NCBI GenBank assembly: GCA_041277045.1 | Contig: JBGFSY010000004.1 | Span: 248,001-312,000, forward strand | From: Reddybacter sp041277045 | GTDB taxonomy: Bacteria; Pseudomonadota; Gammaproteobacteria; Pseudomonadales; Porticoccaceae | Length of the DNA stretch: 64,000 bases | Direction: 5' to 3' | Shown here: positions 37,901 through 45,968 of the stretch, in pieces | Layout: each line of letters begins with the position of its first letter | Position numbering within the stretch: the first letter of the stretch is position 1 | Made by a program: the position numbers and the translations under genes | The notes under the pieces: model-generated | What the model was told of the DNA's origin: nothing | What the model saw: only the letters and a program-made list of their open reading frames with translations | Database searches by the model: none

Positions 37901-38073
37901 GGGGTATAGCCGGGGGCCTCCGTGTTGATAACCACCTGCACATTGGTAATGTCCGGTACTGCATCGATAGGTAGCTGGGTGAACTTCCACGCACCCAGGC
38001 CCATCACCATCAGGACAAGCGCCATCACCAACCCTCGGCGCTCGAGGGCAAACTTAATAATTGCTTCTAACAT
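34927..38073 (-). CDS. czcA: CzcA-type heavy-metal efflux RND pump
   Basis: Inner-membrane proton/metal antiporter of the HME-RND group, 1048 aa, with the usual twelve-helix, two-loop layout. The helix-4 motif DFGLIIDGAVIIVENCMRRL (about residues 401-420) is the DFGxxxDGAxxxVEN form typical of CzcA/CnrA/NccA pumps (zinc, cobalt, cadmium or nickel), not the form of copper pump CusA. The N-terminus RRGLVMALVLMVMGLGAW and the GLGEIFMFTVD segment are typical. It is the last gene of a czcCBA-like operon; the exact metal is inferred. Confidence 0.9.
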   Translation of the reverse strand: MLEAIIKFALERRGLVMALVLMVMGLGAWKFTQLPIDAVPDITNVQVVINTEAPGYTPQETEQRVSFPVETAMTGLPKLSYTRSLSRYGLSQVTVVFEEGTDIYFARQLVSERLSNAKGDLPSLLEPTLGPIATGLGEIFMFTVDAEPGATNSDGSLITPMDLRSTHDWIIRPQLMRVAGVAEINPIGGFKKEILVAPDPARLLAHQISYSELVEAIQSNNNNRGVGFIEHNGEQWLMRVPGQASTLADLGNIVIHQHQGIPVRVKDVASVSLGKELRSGAATQNGREVVMSTVSMLIGENSRTVASDIALKLEAVKQSLPEGITVTAVYNRTTLVDKTLATVQKNLLEGALLVIVVLFLFLGNARAAILTAAVIPIAMLMTITGMVQTKTSANLMSLGALDFGLIIDGAVIIVENCMRRLSQSYRKQGLPLSERLVIVFEATREVIRPALFGVFIITAVYIPIFALSGVEGKMFHPMAITVIIALVSAMLLSITFIPAGVAILFKKPIKEKESKVVQTTLSIYKPILSLSLRFRWAVVGAALLLVVCSGLLIPKLGSEFVPNLDEGDVAMHALRIPGTSLSEAIRMQQILEPVINDMPEVERVFAKIGTGEVATDPMPPSVADNFIILKPRDKWPDPNKTKAQFVAELETLVTPIPGNRYEFLQPIQMRFNELISGVRAEVAVKVFGDDFDQLIALGSQIEKVIGNVPGAADVAVEQTTGLPVMTIEPKREAMARYGLSIVQLQDLLATALGGTVANQLYEGDRRSDIVVRLAEPLRTDVDALADLPVMLANGHYVPLKEVAKLQLVMGYSQVHRENGKRRVVVAANVRGRDLGSFVQDIQQALKENVDVPSGYWVEYGGTYQKLQSATQRLAVVVPVTLILVIGLLIMALGSIKDAAIIFSGVPLALTGGIAALLLRDIPFSISAAVGFIALTGIAVLNGLVMVSFIRDLRIHGQALHEAIIEGALTRLRPVLMTALVAALGFIPMAFNTGIGSEVQRPLATVVIGGIISSTLLTLVVLPALYRLVHGREVERKPNSPAQEMDASL

Positions 38074-38097
38074 AATGAATCGCCTTGAGTGGTCGCC

Positions 38098-39363
38098 TTA
38101 GTGGTCATGGGATGCGCCAGATTTTTCAATATCGGCTTTGATGACGTAACTGTTCTCGCTCACATAGCGAGTGCCGGGCTCCAGACCACCCAGCACCTCA
38201 GCCCATTCTCCTGCCTGCAGACCAAGCTCAAGCATCCGTACCTCGTACTCTTCACCTATTTGTGCGTAGACCACCGTAAAATCACGAAAGGCCTGTAGCC
38301 CGGTTCGTTTTACGGCCAGTGCTGCGGTATGTTCCCCCACGGTTATATTGGCGCTGATGTGACGCCCCGGGCGCAATTGGCCATTTTGGTTGTCCAGTAC
38401 CACGCGAACATTGACGGATTGATCGGCCTCCGCCAGTAGATTAATTCGAGAGACTTTGCCCTGGACGGTATAGCCACTGGTGGTATCGGTGATGGTGGCG
38501 GGTGCGCCTATTTGTACTTGCGCCAGAGTGACAGGAAAGACCGATAGTTCCGCCCACACCGAGCGGGTATCCATGATTGTAAACAGCTGCCGACCGTCTG
38601 TTTGTTCGCCAGCGTTAGCATCGCGTTGGGTGATAACGCCACTGATCGGAGCAGTGATGGCAAACAGCTGCAAACTTTCATTGCTTTCAACGGTGGCCAG
38701 TATTTGGCCTTTGCGAACTTGCTCGCCCTGAGAGGCGGTGACGGATTTAATCGTGCCATCAAAACGGGCGGTGACTTTATGTGTGCGCTCGCTGTTCGCT
38801 GTAATTTGGCCGTATACGCTGATAGTTTCCTGCATCACTACAGAGCCAGCAACTGCGGTGCCGACTTCCAGTGCTTCTGCAACGGCCGTTTCAATCCGGG
38901 TACGGCCCTCGAAGTTGTCATATTCCCAGCGGTGTGTTTTTCCCTTATGCACAGCGTTAATCGTGACAAGAAATGAGTGAGGCTCGTAGATAACCGTATC
39001 GCCACGCAGGGCATCACCTTGTTGGGCGAAATTAATATCATCGACCTTGCCACCCAAACGGCTTAATTTAATGTTGAGATCGGTATCATTAGGGCTAAGG
39101 ATTTCACCGCCTTTTGTTGCCCAGGCACGGAATTCAGGTGGCACACCGGTTTCGAAAATAGCCAGTTCAAGGGTAAAGTCACCATCTACTAATAATCGAC
39201 CTCGATGCGGGCCTTTAAGTACCTCCGCGTCCTCCGCGCCGCCGTGGGCATTATTCCCTGAATTATGCTGTTCAGGATTTGGTTGATTACAGCCGGCCAG
39301 CAGCAGGCCTAGAAGCGCGATTGCCAATAATTTACTGGCGGGGTGTTGTGATAATGCTTTCAT
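38098..39363 (-). CDS. czcB: CzcB-type periplasmic adaptor lipoprotein
   Basis: Membrane fusion protein linking the RND pump to the outer-membrane channel. It begins MKALSQHPASKLLAIALLGL with lipobox LLLAGCNQ (Cys ~25). An N-terminal extra domain (RGRLLVDGDFTLELAIFETG) known from CzcB relatives precedes the lipoyl/barrel parts (VTASQGEQVRKGQILATVES, then APISGVITQRDANAGEQ). It ends in a His-bearing tail (GASHDH). I use the ATG at 39363; an upstream start 4 codons earlier would overlap czcC. Confidence 0.9.
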   Translation of the reverse strand: MKALSQHPASKLLAIALLGLLLAGCNQPNPEQHNSGNNAHGGAEDAEVLKGPHRGRLLVDGDFTLELAIFETGVPPEFRAWATKGGEILSPNDTDLNIKLSRLGGKVDDINFAQQGDALRGDTVIYEPHSFLVTINAVHKGKTHRWEYDNFEGRTRIETAVAEALEVGTAVAGSVVMQETISVYGQITANSERTHKVTARFDGTIKSVTASQGEQVRKGQILATVESNESLQLFAITAPISGVITQRDANAGEQTDGRQLFTIMDTRSVWAELSVFPVTLAQVQIGAPATITDTTSGYTVQGKVSRINLLAEADQSVNVRVVLDNQNGQLRPGRHISANITVGEHTAALAVKRTGLQAFRDFTVVYAQIGEEYEVRMLELGLQAGEWAEVLGGLEPGTRYVSENSYVIKADIEKSGASHDH

Positions 39364-39371
39364 AATAATTC

Positions 39372-40703
39372 TCAATTTTTGTCAGTCGCTTGTGTTGCCA
39401 GTTGTTCCATGGACACACCGGTCAAGCGCTCGATTTCAATGACTTTTAAATTCGCCTCGACACTGGCCTCTACGATTGCGCTGCGTGCGTCGAGTAATTC
39501 TTCCTGTGCACTGCGCCATTCGAGATAACTGTAACGGCCCAGGTTATAGGCTTTGCGGGTTTCCTTGAGCGCCTCTTCGAGCTGGGGAAGGATGTCGTCA
39601 CGATAGGCATCAATGCGGTGCAAACTGTGTTGCAGTTCTTCGGATAAGACATAAAGCATCGTTTCAAAACGCACTTTTAAGGCATCTACTTGCGCCATTG
39701 TTTGCGACAAGCTTTCTCGCGCCGCAATGATATTGCCGGTATTGCGGCTGCGTTCGCCAAAGGGCAGTGAAATGCCTGCAACCAGAGCCTGGTCGTTAGT
39801 CGTTTCAAAATGCCGTATGCCAAGATTCACCTGCCATGGCGGATTACTTTGCGATTCGGCCAGTGTTAACTGGGCCTGCAGTAAGCGTTTTTCTGACATC
39901 AGTCGAGTAAAACCCGGGCTGTGTTCGAGCTGGGTTTTAAGTGTGGTAAAGGGCAGTGTGGCAGGCAGGTTAAAGATGTTGCCTTCAACTTGTGTAAAGT
40001 CTGGCTGGGTCTCCCCCCATTGCGCGGCTAAGAGGCGGATTGCTGAGCGTAGCTCATGTTCAATATCCTCATGGGCCAACCGACGACGAGCCAATTCGGC
40101 CCGTGCTCGCGCCAGCTCAGCGGCTGGCGTCTTACCTGCAGTCACCCGTTTGTTTACGGCATTGACGGTTTCTTCTGCCAGTGCCCGCGTTTTAACGGCA
40201 CTGTGCAAACGAGCCTGGTTGGCTAGACAAAGCACATATAAACGCGCTGTTTCTGCAGCGGCATCCAGGCGCTTAATCGTTGCCTGAGTGGATAGCAGGG
40301 ATGCTCCCCCACGGGCGACATCTCTATGGCTCTGGCGTATATCACCTTCTAATATCCAGGCAATACCTAGCGTCATTTGGGCATTATCGATTTCGTCAAA
40401 AGGCCCCGAGCCCAGTGCATCTTCGATACTGAGACTGACTTCAGGACTGGCTGCCAGGCTGGCTTGTAATTGCCTGCCACCCTGCGCCTTAAGTGCATAG
40501 CTAAAAGCACGTAAGGTTGGGTTATGTTCAAAGGTTCTGGTGATAGCATCTTGTAAGTTAATGCCTGGAGAGCCTGCAACATATGCTGACTTCCAGGTGC
40601 TGGGATGATTTGGATCTGAAATTATGCCCGGTTCAGCTCGCAGTGCTGTGCTCAGGCACAACAACATCCAGCCGCAAACGAGCACGGTCGATTTGAATAA
40701 CAT
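39372..40703 (-). CDS. czcC: CzcC-type outer membrane efflux protein
   Basis: TolC-family outer-membrane channel, 443 aa, with a signal peptide (VLVCGWMLLCLSTALRAEPG) and two long helical repeats (ITRTFEHNPTLRAFSYALKA and LEHSPGFTRLMSEKRLLQAQ). It is the first of the three efflux genes and follows the His-rich membrane protein on the same strand. Confidence 0.88.
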   Translation of the reverse strand: MLFKSTVLVCGWMLLCLSTALRAEPGIISDPNHPSTWKSAYVAGSPGINLQDAITRTFEHNPTLRAFSYALKAQGGRQLQASLAASPEVSLSIEDALGSGPFDEIDNAQMTLGIAWILEGDIRQSHRDVARGGASLLSTQATIKRLDAAAETARLYVLCLANQARLHSAVKTRALAEETVNAVNKRVTAGKTPAAELARARAELARRRLAHEDIEHELRSAIRLLAAQWGETQPDFTQVEGNIFNLPATLPFTTLKTQLEHSPGFTRLMSEKRLLQAQLTLAESQSNPPWQVNLGIRHFETTNDQALVAGISLPFGERSRNTGNIIAARESLSQTMAQVDALKVRFETMLYVLSEELQHSLHRIDAYRDDILPQLEEALKETRKAYNLGRYSYLEWRSAQEELLDARSAIVEASVEANLKVIEIERLTGVSMEQLATQATDKN

Positions 40704-40808
40704 GGCGATGTTATCTCCGTCGTTAGTTAATTTTTAAGAAAAGCGGACAGCATTGCCGAACACAGACCGATCAGGGCTGTGCCGTAACACCATCAGTAAG
40801 AGAAGGGT

Positions 40809-41204
40809 TTAGAGCGGGGGAGCGCGCAGGGGTGGCCGTAGCCCGTAAAGTAAGGCCTTGCGAGAATCTCGGGGATCAGGGGGCCAGGGTAATCGAGGTA
40901 AAAGACGATATGGAAAGATGAAGACGACAAGCGCAAACAGGGCAAGAACCAATGATCCTGGAGAAAAGGTTTTCAGGAAACCCTGAGAAGACAGGTCAAT
41001 TTCTGCGACCTCACCGGGGTGCTCTACTTCGGAAGCCTCATGGTGAAAATGCGCTTGCTCTTGATGACCATGATTTGATGAGAGTGGCTCATGGTCATAG
41101 ACATGCACGTGTAATCGCACGCCTTGAACAAATACGATGGCGATAGCCAGGTAGATTATCCAAAGTGGTTTTCCCATCGATAATAGGGTGCGTGTTAGGC
41201 GCAT
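40809..41204 (-). CDS. His-rich membrane protein in front of czcCBA
   Basis: 131-aa protein with two hydrophobic helices (residues ~14-29 and ~84-100). Between them is a periplasmic stretch with many His, Asp and Glu (HVHVYDHEP, NHGHQEQAHFHHEASEVEH), a likely divalent-metal binding loop. The C-terminus is Pro/Arg-rich (RLPWPPDPRDSRK, RPPLRAPPL). It lies 105 bases upstream of czcC. By position it resembles small periplasmic metal proteins such as CzcI, but I do not claim homology. Confidence 0.75.
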   Translation of the reverse strand: MRLTRTLLSMGKPLWIIYLAIAIVFVQGVRLHVHVYDHEPLSSNHGHQEQAHFHHEASEVEHPGEVAEIDLSSQGFLKTFSPGSLVLALFALVVFIFPYRLLPRLPWPPDPRDSRKALLYGLRPPLRAPPL

Positions 41205-41553
41205 TTTTTCTGATTGATAGACATTTCTAGCATTATGGGTTGTTATAAGTAGAGAAGTCCAGCCGCGATTGCGCGGGGACCGGCTTTACGATGCACCGGG
41301 TAATGCCAGTCTTTTTACCGTAGATATTACTTCGCTAGGGGCATCGCTTACGGCAGCGATAGCACAGAGTTTCAATCTTGTTTGGTGGTTTAGTAAAATA
41401 TCGTAGTATTTTTCTTTAATTTTTTTGATCATGGTATTTTTCATGGTATTAGTACTATCGGCTAGCACAAGGACCGTGCATTCAAAGGGTTTTAAAAGCT
41501 TGTTTACAATAGAGTGGGAATAGCCTGCAAATAAGCAGTTAAAGGGGAATGTT
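41205..41553. other. Spacer between czc cluster and small secreted protein
   Basis: About 349 bases with no confident gene. A minus-strand open frame of 60 codons (41286-41468) has no clear ribosome binding site or recognisable product. A CCGCG/CGCGG hairpin is at 41263-41276. The promoter of the minus-strand efflux operon should lie here, but I see no strong hexamers. Confidence 0.5.
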
Positions 41554-41820
41554 ATGAAGAGTCTACTGATTGCCCTGGTGATTATGGCACCCCTGTATTT
41601 GTTTTTGTGTCAGGAGCAGGGGCGGCAGTTGGATACTCTGTCTGGCTCTGCTCACGAGGGTGACTCGAGTGAGCCGCCGGCAGGGGATAGTTCGGGCGGT
41701 GTGCAAGCTCTGCAGTCCTACAATCGCCCGCTGGATAAAGCCAAAGGGCTGGAGGCTATGCTCAACCAGGGTGTGGAAGATCGCATGCGCAATATCGACG
41801 GTCTGGATGGAGAGGAATAA
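41554..41820 (+). CDS. Small secreted hypothetical protein
   Basis: 88 aa with an N-terminal hydrophobic signal (LLIALVIMAPLYLFLC), then a Gly/Ser/Pro-rich acidic segment and a charged helix (DKAKGLEAMLNQGVEDRMRN). A GGGGAA ribosome binding sequence precedes the ATG. No family recognised; an exported or membrane-anchored small protein. Confidence 0.6.
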   Translation: MKSLLIALVIMAPLYLFLCQEQGRQLDTLSGSAHEGDSSEPPAGDSSGGVQALQSYNRPLDKAKGLEAMLNQGVEDRMRNIDGLDGEE

Positions 41821-41919
41821 GTCTTTTTGCGGTTCTATTTCTAGTGGTTATTTAAAGCGCCATCCCGTTCTTTTCTCTGGCTGCCACATCCCTTTTAAAA
41901 CCTCTGTTCTAAGGAAAAT

Positions 41920-42630
41920 ATGGACACCTTTTTAGCGGCGCTGATTATTTTCATTGGCTCCTTTGTGCAGAGTGCCATTGGTTTTGGTTTGGCGATTGTC
42001 GCGGCGCCGTTTTTGTTTCTCCTCTCTCCGGACTACGTTCCCGCACCGATTACCTTTGTTGCGCTGGTGCTATCGGTGGCCAATGCTTATCGTTATCGCA
42101 GTAATATTTCTTTACAGGGGTTAGGTGCGGCAATTGTGGGTCGTATTCCCGGCACGGTGGCGGGAGGTGCCTTGTTGCTGTGGGTCGATGCGAAGTCGCT
42201 TTCGTTGTGGCTGGGTCTGTCGGTACTAATCGCAGTGGCGGTGAGTTTACTACCCGTGCGTATCGCACCGACTACGCCGCGAATGTTGTTTGCTGGTTTT
42301 CTGTCGGGCTTTATGGGCACCAGTACGGCCATCGGTGGGCCGCCCTTAGCGCTGTTATTGCAGCACGAACAGGCCAACCTTATTCGCGCGAATTTATCGG
42401 CATTCTTTATTGTCAGTTGTATTCTTTCACTATTGGTACAGGGCTACACGGGGTATATGAGCTGGCACCACTTTACTCTCACCTTGCCGCTTATCCCGGC
42501 AATGCTACTGGGCTACTGGTTGGCGACACGCTATGTTGAGCGCATTGCCAATCATCATATTCGTATAGCATCACTGTATATTTGTAGCCTCTCGGGCATT
42601 GGCGCGATAGCGCTGTATTGGATGGGCTAG
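41920..42630 (+). CDS. TauE/SafE family sulfite exporter-like permease
   Basis: 236-aa inner-membrane protein with about seven or eight helices. The N-terminus AALIIFIGSFVQSAIGFGLA and the mid-protein FLSGFMGTSTAIGGPPLALL are the two repeat signatures of the TauE/SafE (DUF81) family, which moves organic or sulfur anions. The substrate cannot be told from sequence. It is convergent with the ZIP pseudogene (17-base gap). Confidence 0.85.
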   Translation: MDTFLAALIIFIGSFVQSAIGFGLAIVAAPFLFLLSPDYVPAPITFVALVLSVANAYRYRSNISLQGLGAAIVGRIPGTVAGGALLLWVDAKSLSLWLGLSVLIAVAVSLLPVRIAPTTPRMLFAGFLSGFMGTSTAIGGPPLALLLQHEQANLIRANLSAFFIVSCILSLLVQGYTGYMSWHHFTLTLPLIPAMLLGYWLATRYVERIANHHIRIASLYICSLSGIGAIALYWMG

Positions 42631-42647
42631 GCTAGGCCAAGTCCAGG

Positions 42648-43352
42648 TCAGGCGGCAAAAATAATCTTGATCAGCCACATTAGGCCGATGCCCAGAGAAA
42701 AAGCAAAAAAGTGCAGCAGGGCAATCCCTGTGTTTTTTTGTTTGTTGACCTCGGGGACAAGATCGGAAGCGCCAATATAAAGGAAGTTGCCCGCGGCGAA
42801 GGGTAGCAGGAAGGCTACGTCGAGATGAAAAGAGGCGATATAGGTGGTGATGCCTCCCAGTAAAAAGGTCAGGGCAGAGAGTACATTGAACAGCAGCGCT
42901 CGGCGTTTCTGCCAGCCGCCGTGAATTAACACGGCAAAGTCACCCAGCTCCTGGGGGATTTCATGGGCCGCTGCTGCCAGCCAGGCCATGATGCCGAGAC
43001 GGATATCGATTAGAAAGGTACCGGCCACGGCGAGGCCGCCAATAAAATTATGCAGGTCATCACCGATTAAAATCAGGTAGGTTAGCGGCCTTTTCTGATC
43101 GGTCGTTTGGTGTTAGCAGTGGTGCCAGTGTAAAAACTGTTCGAGGCAGAAAAAAATAGTGAAGCCCAGCAGTATCCACAAATAAAACGCGGTGGTATTG
43201 CCATAGCTGCTGATGCCCGCGGGGATCATATGTAAAAAAGCACCGCCTATCAGCGAGCCTGCGGCAAAGGCGGCGATAGGTGGAATAATCTTTTCAAGGG
43301 TTTGCTGTTTTAATACCAGGGAGAGAGCACCAACCAGTGCGATGCAGCTCAT
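42648..43352 (-). pseudogene. ZIP family metal transporter interrupted by one in-frame TAA
   Basis: Two halves of a ZIP transporter are in the same frame and separated only by TAA at 43115-43113 plus codons without a start. The upstream half has AAGSLIGGAFLHMIPAG (helix 2) and ends FLHWHHC. The joined sequence continues HQTTDQKRPLTYLILIGDDL, HNFIGGLAVAG (helix 4; the usual HNFIDG has lost its Asp) and AAHEIPQELGDFAVL (helix 5). Family-like residues (IISSS) also extend upstream of the ATG to a TAG at 43376. The stop lies in the loop after a His-rich segment. Probably a nonfunctional transporter; a sequencing error must be excluded. Confidence 0.8.
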
Positions 43353-43454
43353 GACCCGGCTGCTGGAAATGATCTAGACCAAAGCCCTCACAGGGTGTTA
43401 CTAAAAACGCTCATAAGCTGTTTCTACAGACAAGTAGGAAATGCGAAAGAGACA

Positions 43455-43865
43455 TTAATTGCCGCACCGTCCTTGCCGCCGTCGTCTACCCATTCCTTTA
43501 GCCCCTCCCGTTGATCCACCTTTAGCGACACAACGTTGAAAGGAAGACAGGTGGTTTTCCTGGGATGCTTTTACAGATTTTACATCGGGATATTCGGCGG
43601 CAGCGATCAATAACTTGTCGTACATCGCGGCATTTTCTATTTCGGCGCTAACCCCTGTTTCATAAGCCTCGAGAATACTGCCTGGCGCTTCTGCCTTTGT
43701 TAGCCAGTCACCCACAGGAACAGGGTTAATAAAGCTTTAATGTGATGGCCTTCCGCTTCGGCTATATTTGTAAATGGCGCAATGTCACCAAATTGCTGCA
43801 AGCACCAGTGGGTAAATGGCTTGTGCTTGGTATTCGTCATCTATGGCTTCATGTTTATTTGTCAT
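43455..43865 (-). pseudogene. Ferritin-like protein, frameshifted twice
   Basis: Reading three frames in turn restores one ferritin-like protein. The ATG at 43865 gives MTNKHEAIDDEYQAQAIY; after one surplus C near 43811 the frame continues HWCLQQFGDIAPFTNIAEAE then GHHIKALLTLF; after a short deletion near 43725 it continues VPVGDWLTKAEAPGSILEAY, ETGVSAEIENAAMYDKLL and ENHLSSFQRCVAKGG. The ExxH-type iron ligand segments survive. Only the C-terminal 86 codons remain openly readable. It is upstream of the ZIP pseudogene on the same strand, 77 bases from a perfect FNR box. Confidence 0.8.
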
Positions 43866-43941
43866 TATCGTCAGCCCTGTTGGAAAGGTACTAACAGTAT
43901 AAATGTTGACCTTGCTTACCCGCTTAATTGTTCTGTGCCTA

Positions 43942-43955
43942 TTGATTGATATCAA
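43942..43955. promoter_or_regulatory. Perfect Anr/FNR box
   Basis: TTGATTGATATCAA matches the FNR/Anr consensus TTGAT-N4-ATCAA at every fixed position. It lies in the divergent spacer between the ferritin-like pseudogene (ATG at 43865) and the gene at 44095. A class II start 41.5 bases from its centre would fall near 43907 (minus) or 43990 (plus). Confidence 0.75.
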
Positions 43956-44094
43956 GTGAAATTATGTCTGCTATTTTTTATCGGAGGCTTATCTTTTAAA
44001 CGACGTAATGACTCATCGAACCTGACAAACACTTGATTCGCGTCAATACTGTAGATAACAAAAACTTGGAAAATACTTATCTAAGGAGTCACTT

Positions 44095-44550
44095 ATGCGT
44101 TTTGCAACTATTCAAGATGTGGTCGATTTTGCCAGGAAGCTACACACGGCTTTGTCTGAGCAGTATGCGGAGTTGGAGCAGCTATCGAGCTCTGAGCGAG
44201 CGAGACTGATGCTAGATCATTTGAATCGCCACGAACAAAACCTCGCTCAGGCGATGAATAAGTACGAAGGTGATATGGCGAAGGGTATTGCTGCGCTCTG
44301 GCTACAGGATGTACCTGAACTGCAGTCCGATGAGCTGGTCGACAAGGTGCGTGGAGTTGATTTGGGTGATGTCGATAATATTATTGCGGTCGCCCTCGAT
44401 GTGGATGAATATTTAATCAAGCTCTATCAGCGTATGGCTGATGAGGTCGATTCCGATGAGGGTAGGGCTGTTTTCAATAGCCTGATTACCTTGGAAGATA
44501 ACGAGCGCCACCGCTTGTCGCGGGCGGCTTTTCGTTTAGAAGATATGTAG
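44095..44550 (+). CDS. Helical, possibly ferritin/rubrerythrin-like protein
   Basis: 151-aa all-helical acidic protein. Four predicted helices carry His/Glu pairs that could bind iron: LHTALSEQYAELEQL, LDHLNRHEQNLAQAM, ALDVDEYLIKLYQRMADE and LEDNERHRLSRAAF. I infer a ferritin-like four-helix bundle, but no strict diiron motif is conclusive. A strong AAGGAGTC ribosome binding site precedes the ATG, and an intrinsic terminator follows. The upstream FNR box suggests low-oxygen control. Confidence 0.65.
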   Translation: MRFATIQDVVDFARKLHTALSEQYAELEQLSSSERARLMLDHLNRHEQNLAQAMNKYEGDMAKGIAALWLQDVPELQSDELVDKVRGVDLGDVDNIIAVALDVDEYLIKLYQRMADEVDSDEGRAVFNSLITLEDNERHRLSRAAFRLEDM

Positions 44551-44589
44551 TTTTTATTAGTTTGTAAGTTTTTGTGGTCTCTGTCCTTT

Positions 44590-44617
44590 GGGGGTACTTT
44601 TGTACCCCTCTTTTTTT
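44590..44617 (+). terminator. Intrinsic terminator
   Basis: GGGGTAC, loop TTTT, GTACCCC, then TC and seven T. It ends the gene at 44095-44550 and lies just before the convergent amidotransferase stop. Confidence 0.9.
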
Positions 44618-44621
44618 GCCT

Positions 44622-45434
44622 TTATTTTTCTTTCTTAGCCTCTTGCAGAAACTTTTTACTGTGTCGTGGCCACACTCGCTGGCCTTGTTGAAATGCCGAA
44701 AACTGATCCTTGTCCATAGCTTGCCACTCTTCGTTCGAGGTTAAGGGCTGGGTGGCAATAACGGTCACCACATCGTTGGCCTGTGTATGGTCGGCAAAAT
44801 CAACGGTCATATCGGCATCAATTAACTGGGCGTTGCCGAAGGGGGCTTGCCGGGTTAGCCAGCTCAGCTTAGTACTGCAGTGGGTATAGAGTGAACGCCC
44901 ATCACTCATCAGCATGTTAAAGATGCCGAGGTCACTTAAGGTCTGTGTTTTGTCCTGGATAAACGCCCATAGCGCGCGTTGGCTGCTAGGTGGCTTTGGG
45001 AAGTGCTCACGCAGCTCGCCAAGCAACCAGCAAAAAGCGTGCTCACTATCGGTGGTGCCCACCGGCTTATAGTAATTGAGAGCTAATTTCTTAACACCTT
45101 TAAGCTGGCCGTTGTGAGCAAAAGACCAGGTTTGCCCCCATAGCTCTCGGGCGAAAGGGTGGGTGTTTTCCAGGCACACTTTACCGCGATTGGCTTTGCG
45201 AATATGGCAGAGGACGTTGGTACTTTTTATCGAATAGCTTTGGACGAAGCGAGCAATTGCCGAGTCGGCGCTGGCGCCGGGGTCGTGGAAGGCGCGATAC
45301 CCTTTGCCTTCATAGAAGGCGATGCCCCAGCCATCTTCGTGGGGGCCGGTGTCGCCGCCTCTGCGCATTAGCCCGGCAAAACTAAAACAAATATCCGTTG
45401 GCACACTGGCGCTCATACCGAGGAGTTCACACAT
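44622..45434 (-). CDS. Class II glutamine amidotransferase (YafJ-like)
   Basis: Ntn-hydrolase with the nucleophile Cys2 exposed after Met removal (MCELLGMSASVPTDICFSF). Other landmarks are LMRRGGDTGPHEDGWGIAFY, VLCHIRKANRGKV and ENTHPFARELWGQTWSFAHNG. Length 270 aa. It is a stand-alone glutaminase domain with no synthase partner; the acceptor is unknown for this family. Confidence 0.9.
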   Translation of the reverse strand: MCELLGMSASVPTDICFSFAGLMRRGGDTGPHEDGWGIAFYEGKGYRAFHDPGASADSAIARFVQSYSIKSTNVLCHIRKANRGKVCLENTHPFARELWGQTWSFAHNGQLKGVKKLALNYYKPVGTTDSEHAFCWLLGELREHFPKPPSSQRALWAFIQDKTQTLSDLGIFNMLMSDGRSLYTHCSTKLSWLTRQAPFGNAQLIDADMTVDFADHTQANDVVTVIATQPLTSNEEWQAMDKDQFSAFQQGQRVWPRHSKKFLQEAKKEK

Positions 45435-45590
45435 CGTCTACTGCCTGTATCTACTGTTTAGCCGGCAAACTCGCCAGGGCTATTAAAGGGCTTGCTGAAA
45501 TGTGACCCGGCACATATTTGCCCAGATGGTTTTGTTCATTTTCGCGAGAGTGATTGTATACTCTGGTGCAAGTGTTGAGAGGGGATCCAC

Positions 45591-45944
45591 ATGGAAAATA
45601 TATTGATTGTCGTCAGTGATACAAAGTTACTGGGTGACTTGAGTGATTATTGTCGAGGCGAGGGCTTTACGCCCCACGGCCTAACGCATGGTTCTTATGT
45701 GCTGCCATGGATAGGGGAGCGAGCACCAGCGGCTGTCATTCTTGATACGCGAGCTGATGGAGTTAATGGCGCTGCACTATGCCGCGAAATTACTGCTAGC
45801 TCTAATGCCCCGGTTTTTGTGCTGACACAGGGCGATAGCGAAACTGACCAGCTGAAGGCTGGGAGTTTGGGCGTGAAGGCTTTTTTCAGTAAGCCACTGA
45901 AGCCGGCGGTTGTGCTTAGTCAGGTTAAGTCTTTATTGTCTTAG
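45591..45944 (+). CDS. Stand-alone response-regulator receiver domain
   Basis: 117 aa, one REC domain and no output domain. The phosphoacceptor Asp is in AAVILDTRADG (about residue 52), the Thr switch in VFVLTQGDS and the Lys in KAFFSKPLKP. The N-terminal acid pocket has only one clear Asp (IVVSDTKLL). No histidine kinase is adjacent, so the partner is unknown. A GAGGGGATC ribosome binding sequence precedes the ATG. Confidence 0.85.
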   Translation: MENILIVVSDTKLLGDLSDYCRGEGFTPHGLTHGSYVLPWIGERAPAAVILDTRADGVNGAALCREITASSNAPVFVLTQGDSETDQLKAGSLGVKAFFSKPLKPAVVLSQVKSLLS

Positions 45945-45968
45945 GGCTGAGTCCTGCACAGCGCAGAG

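Noticed and set aside
41286..41468. 60-codon minus-strand open frame
   Set aside because: No ribosome binding site, no recognised family; left as non-coding spacer.
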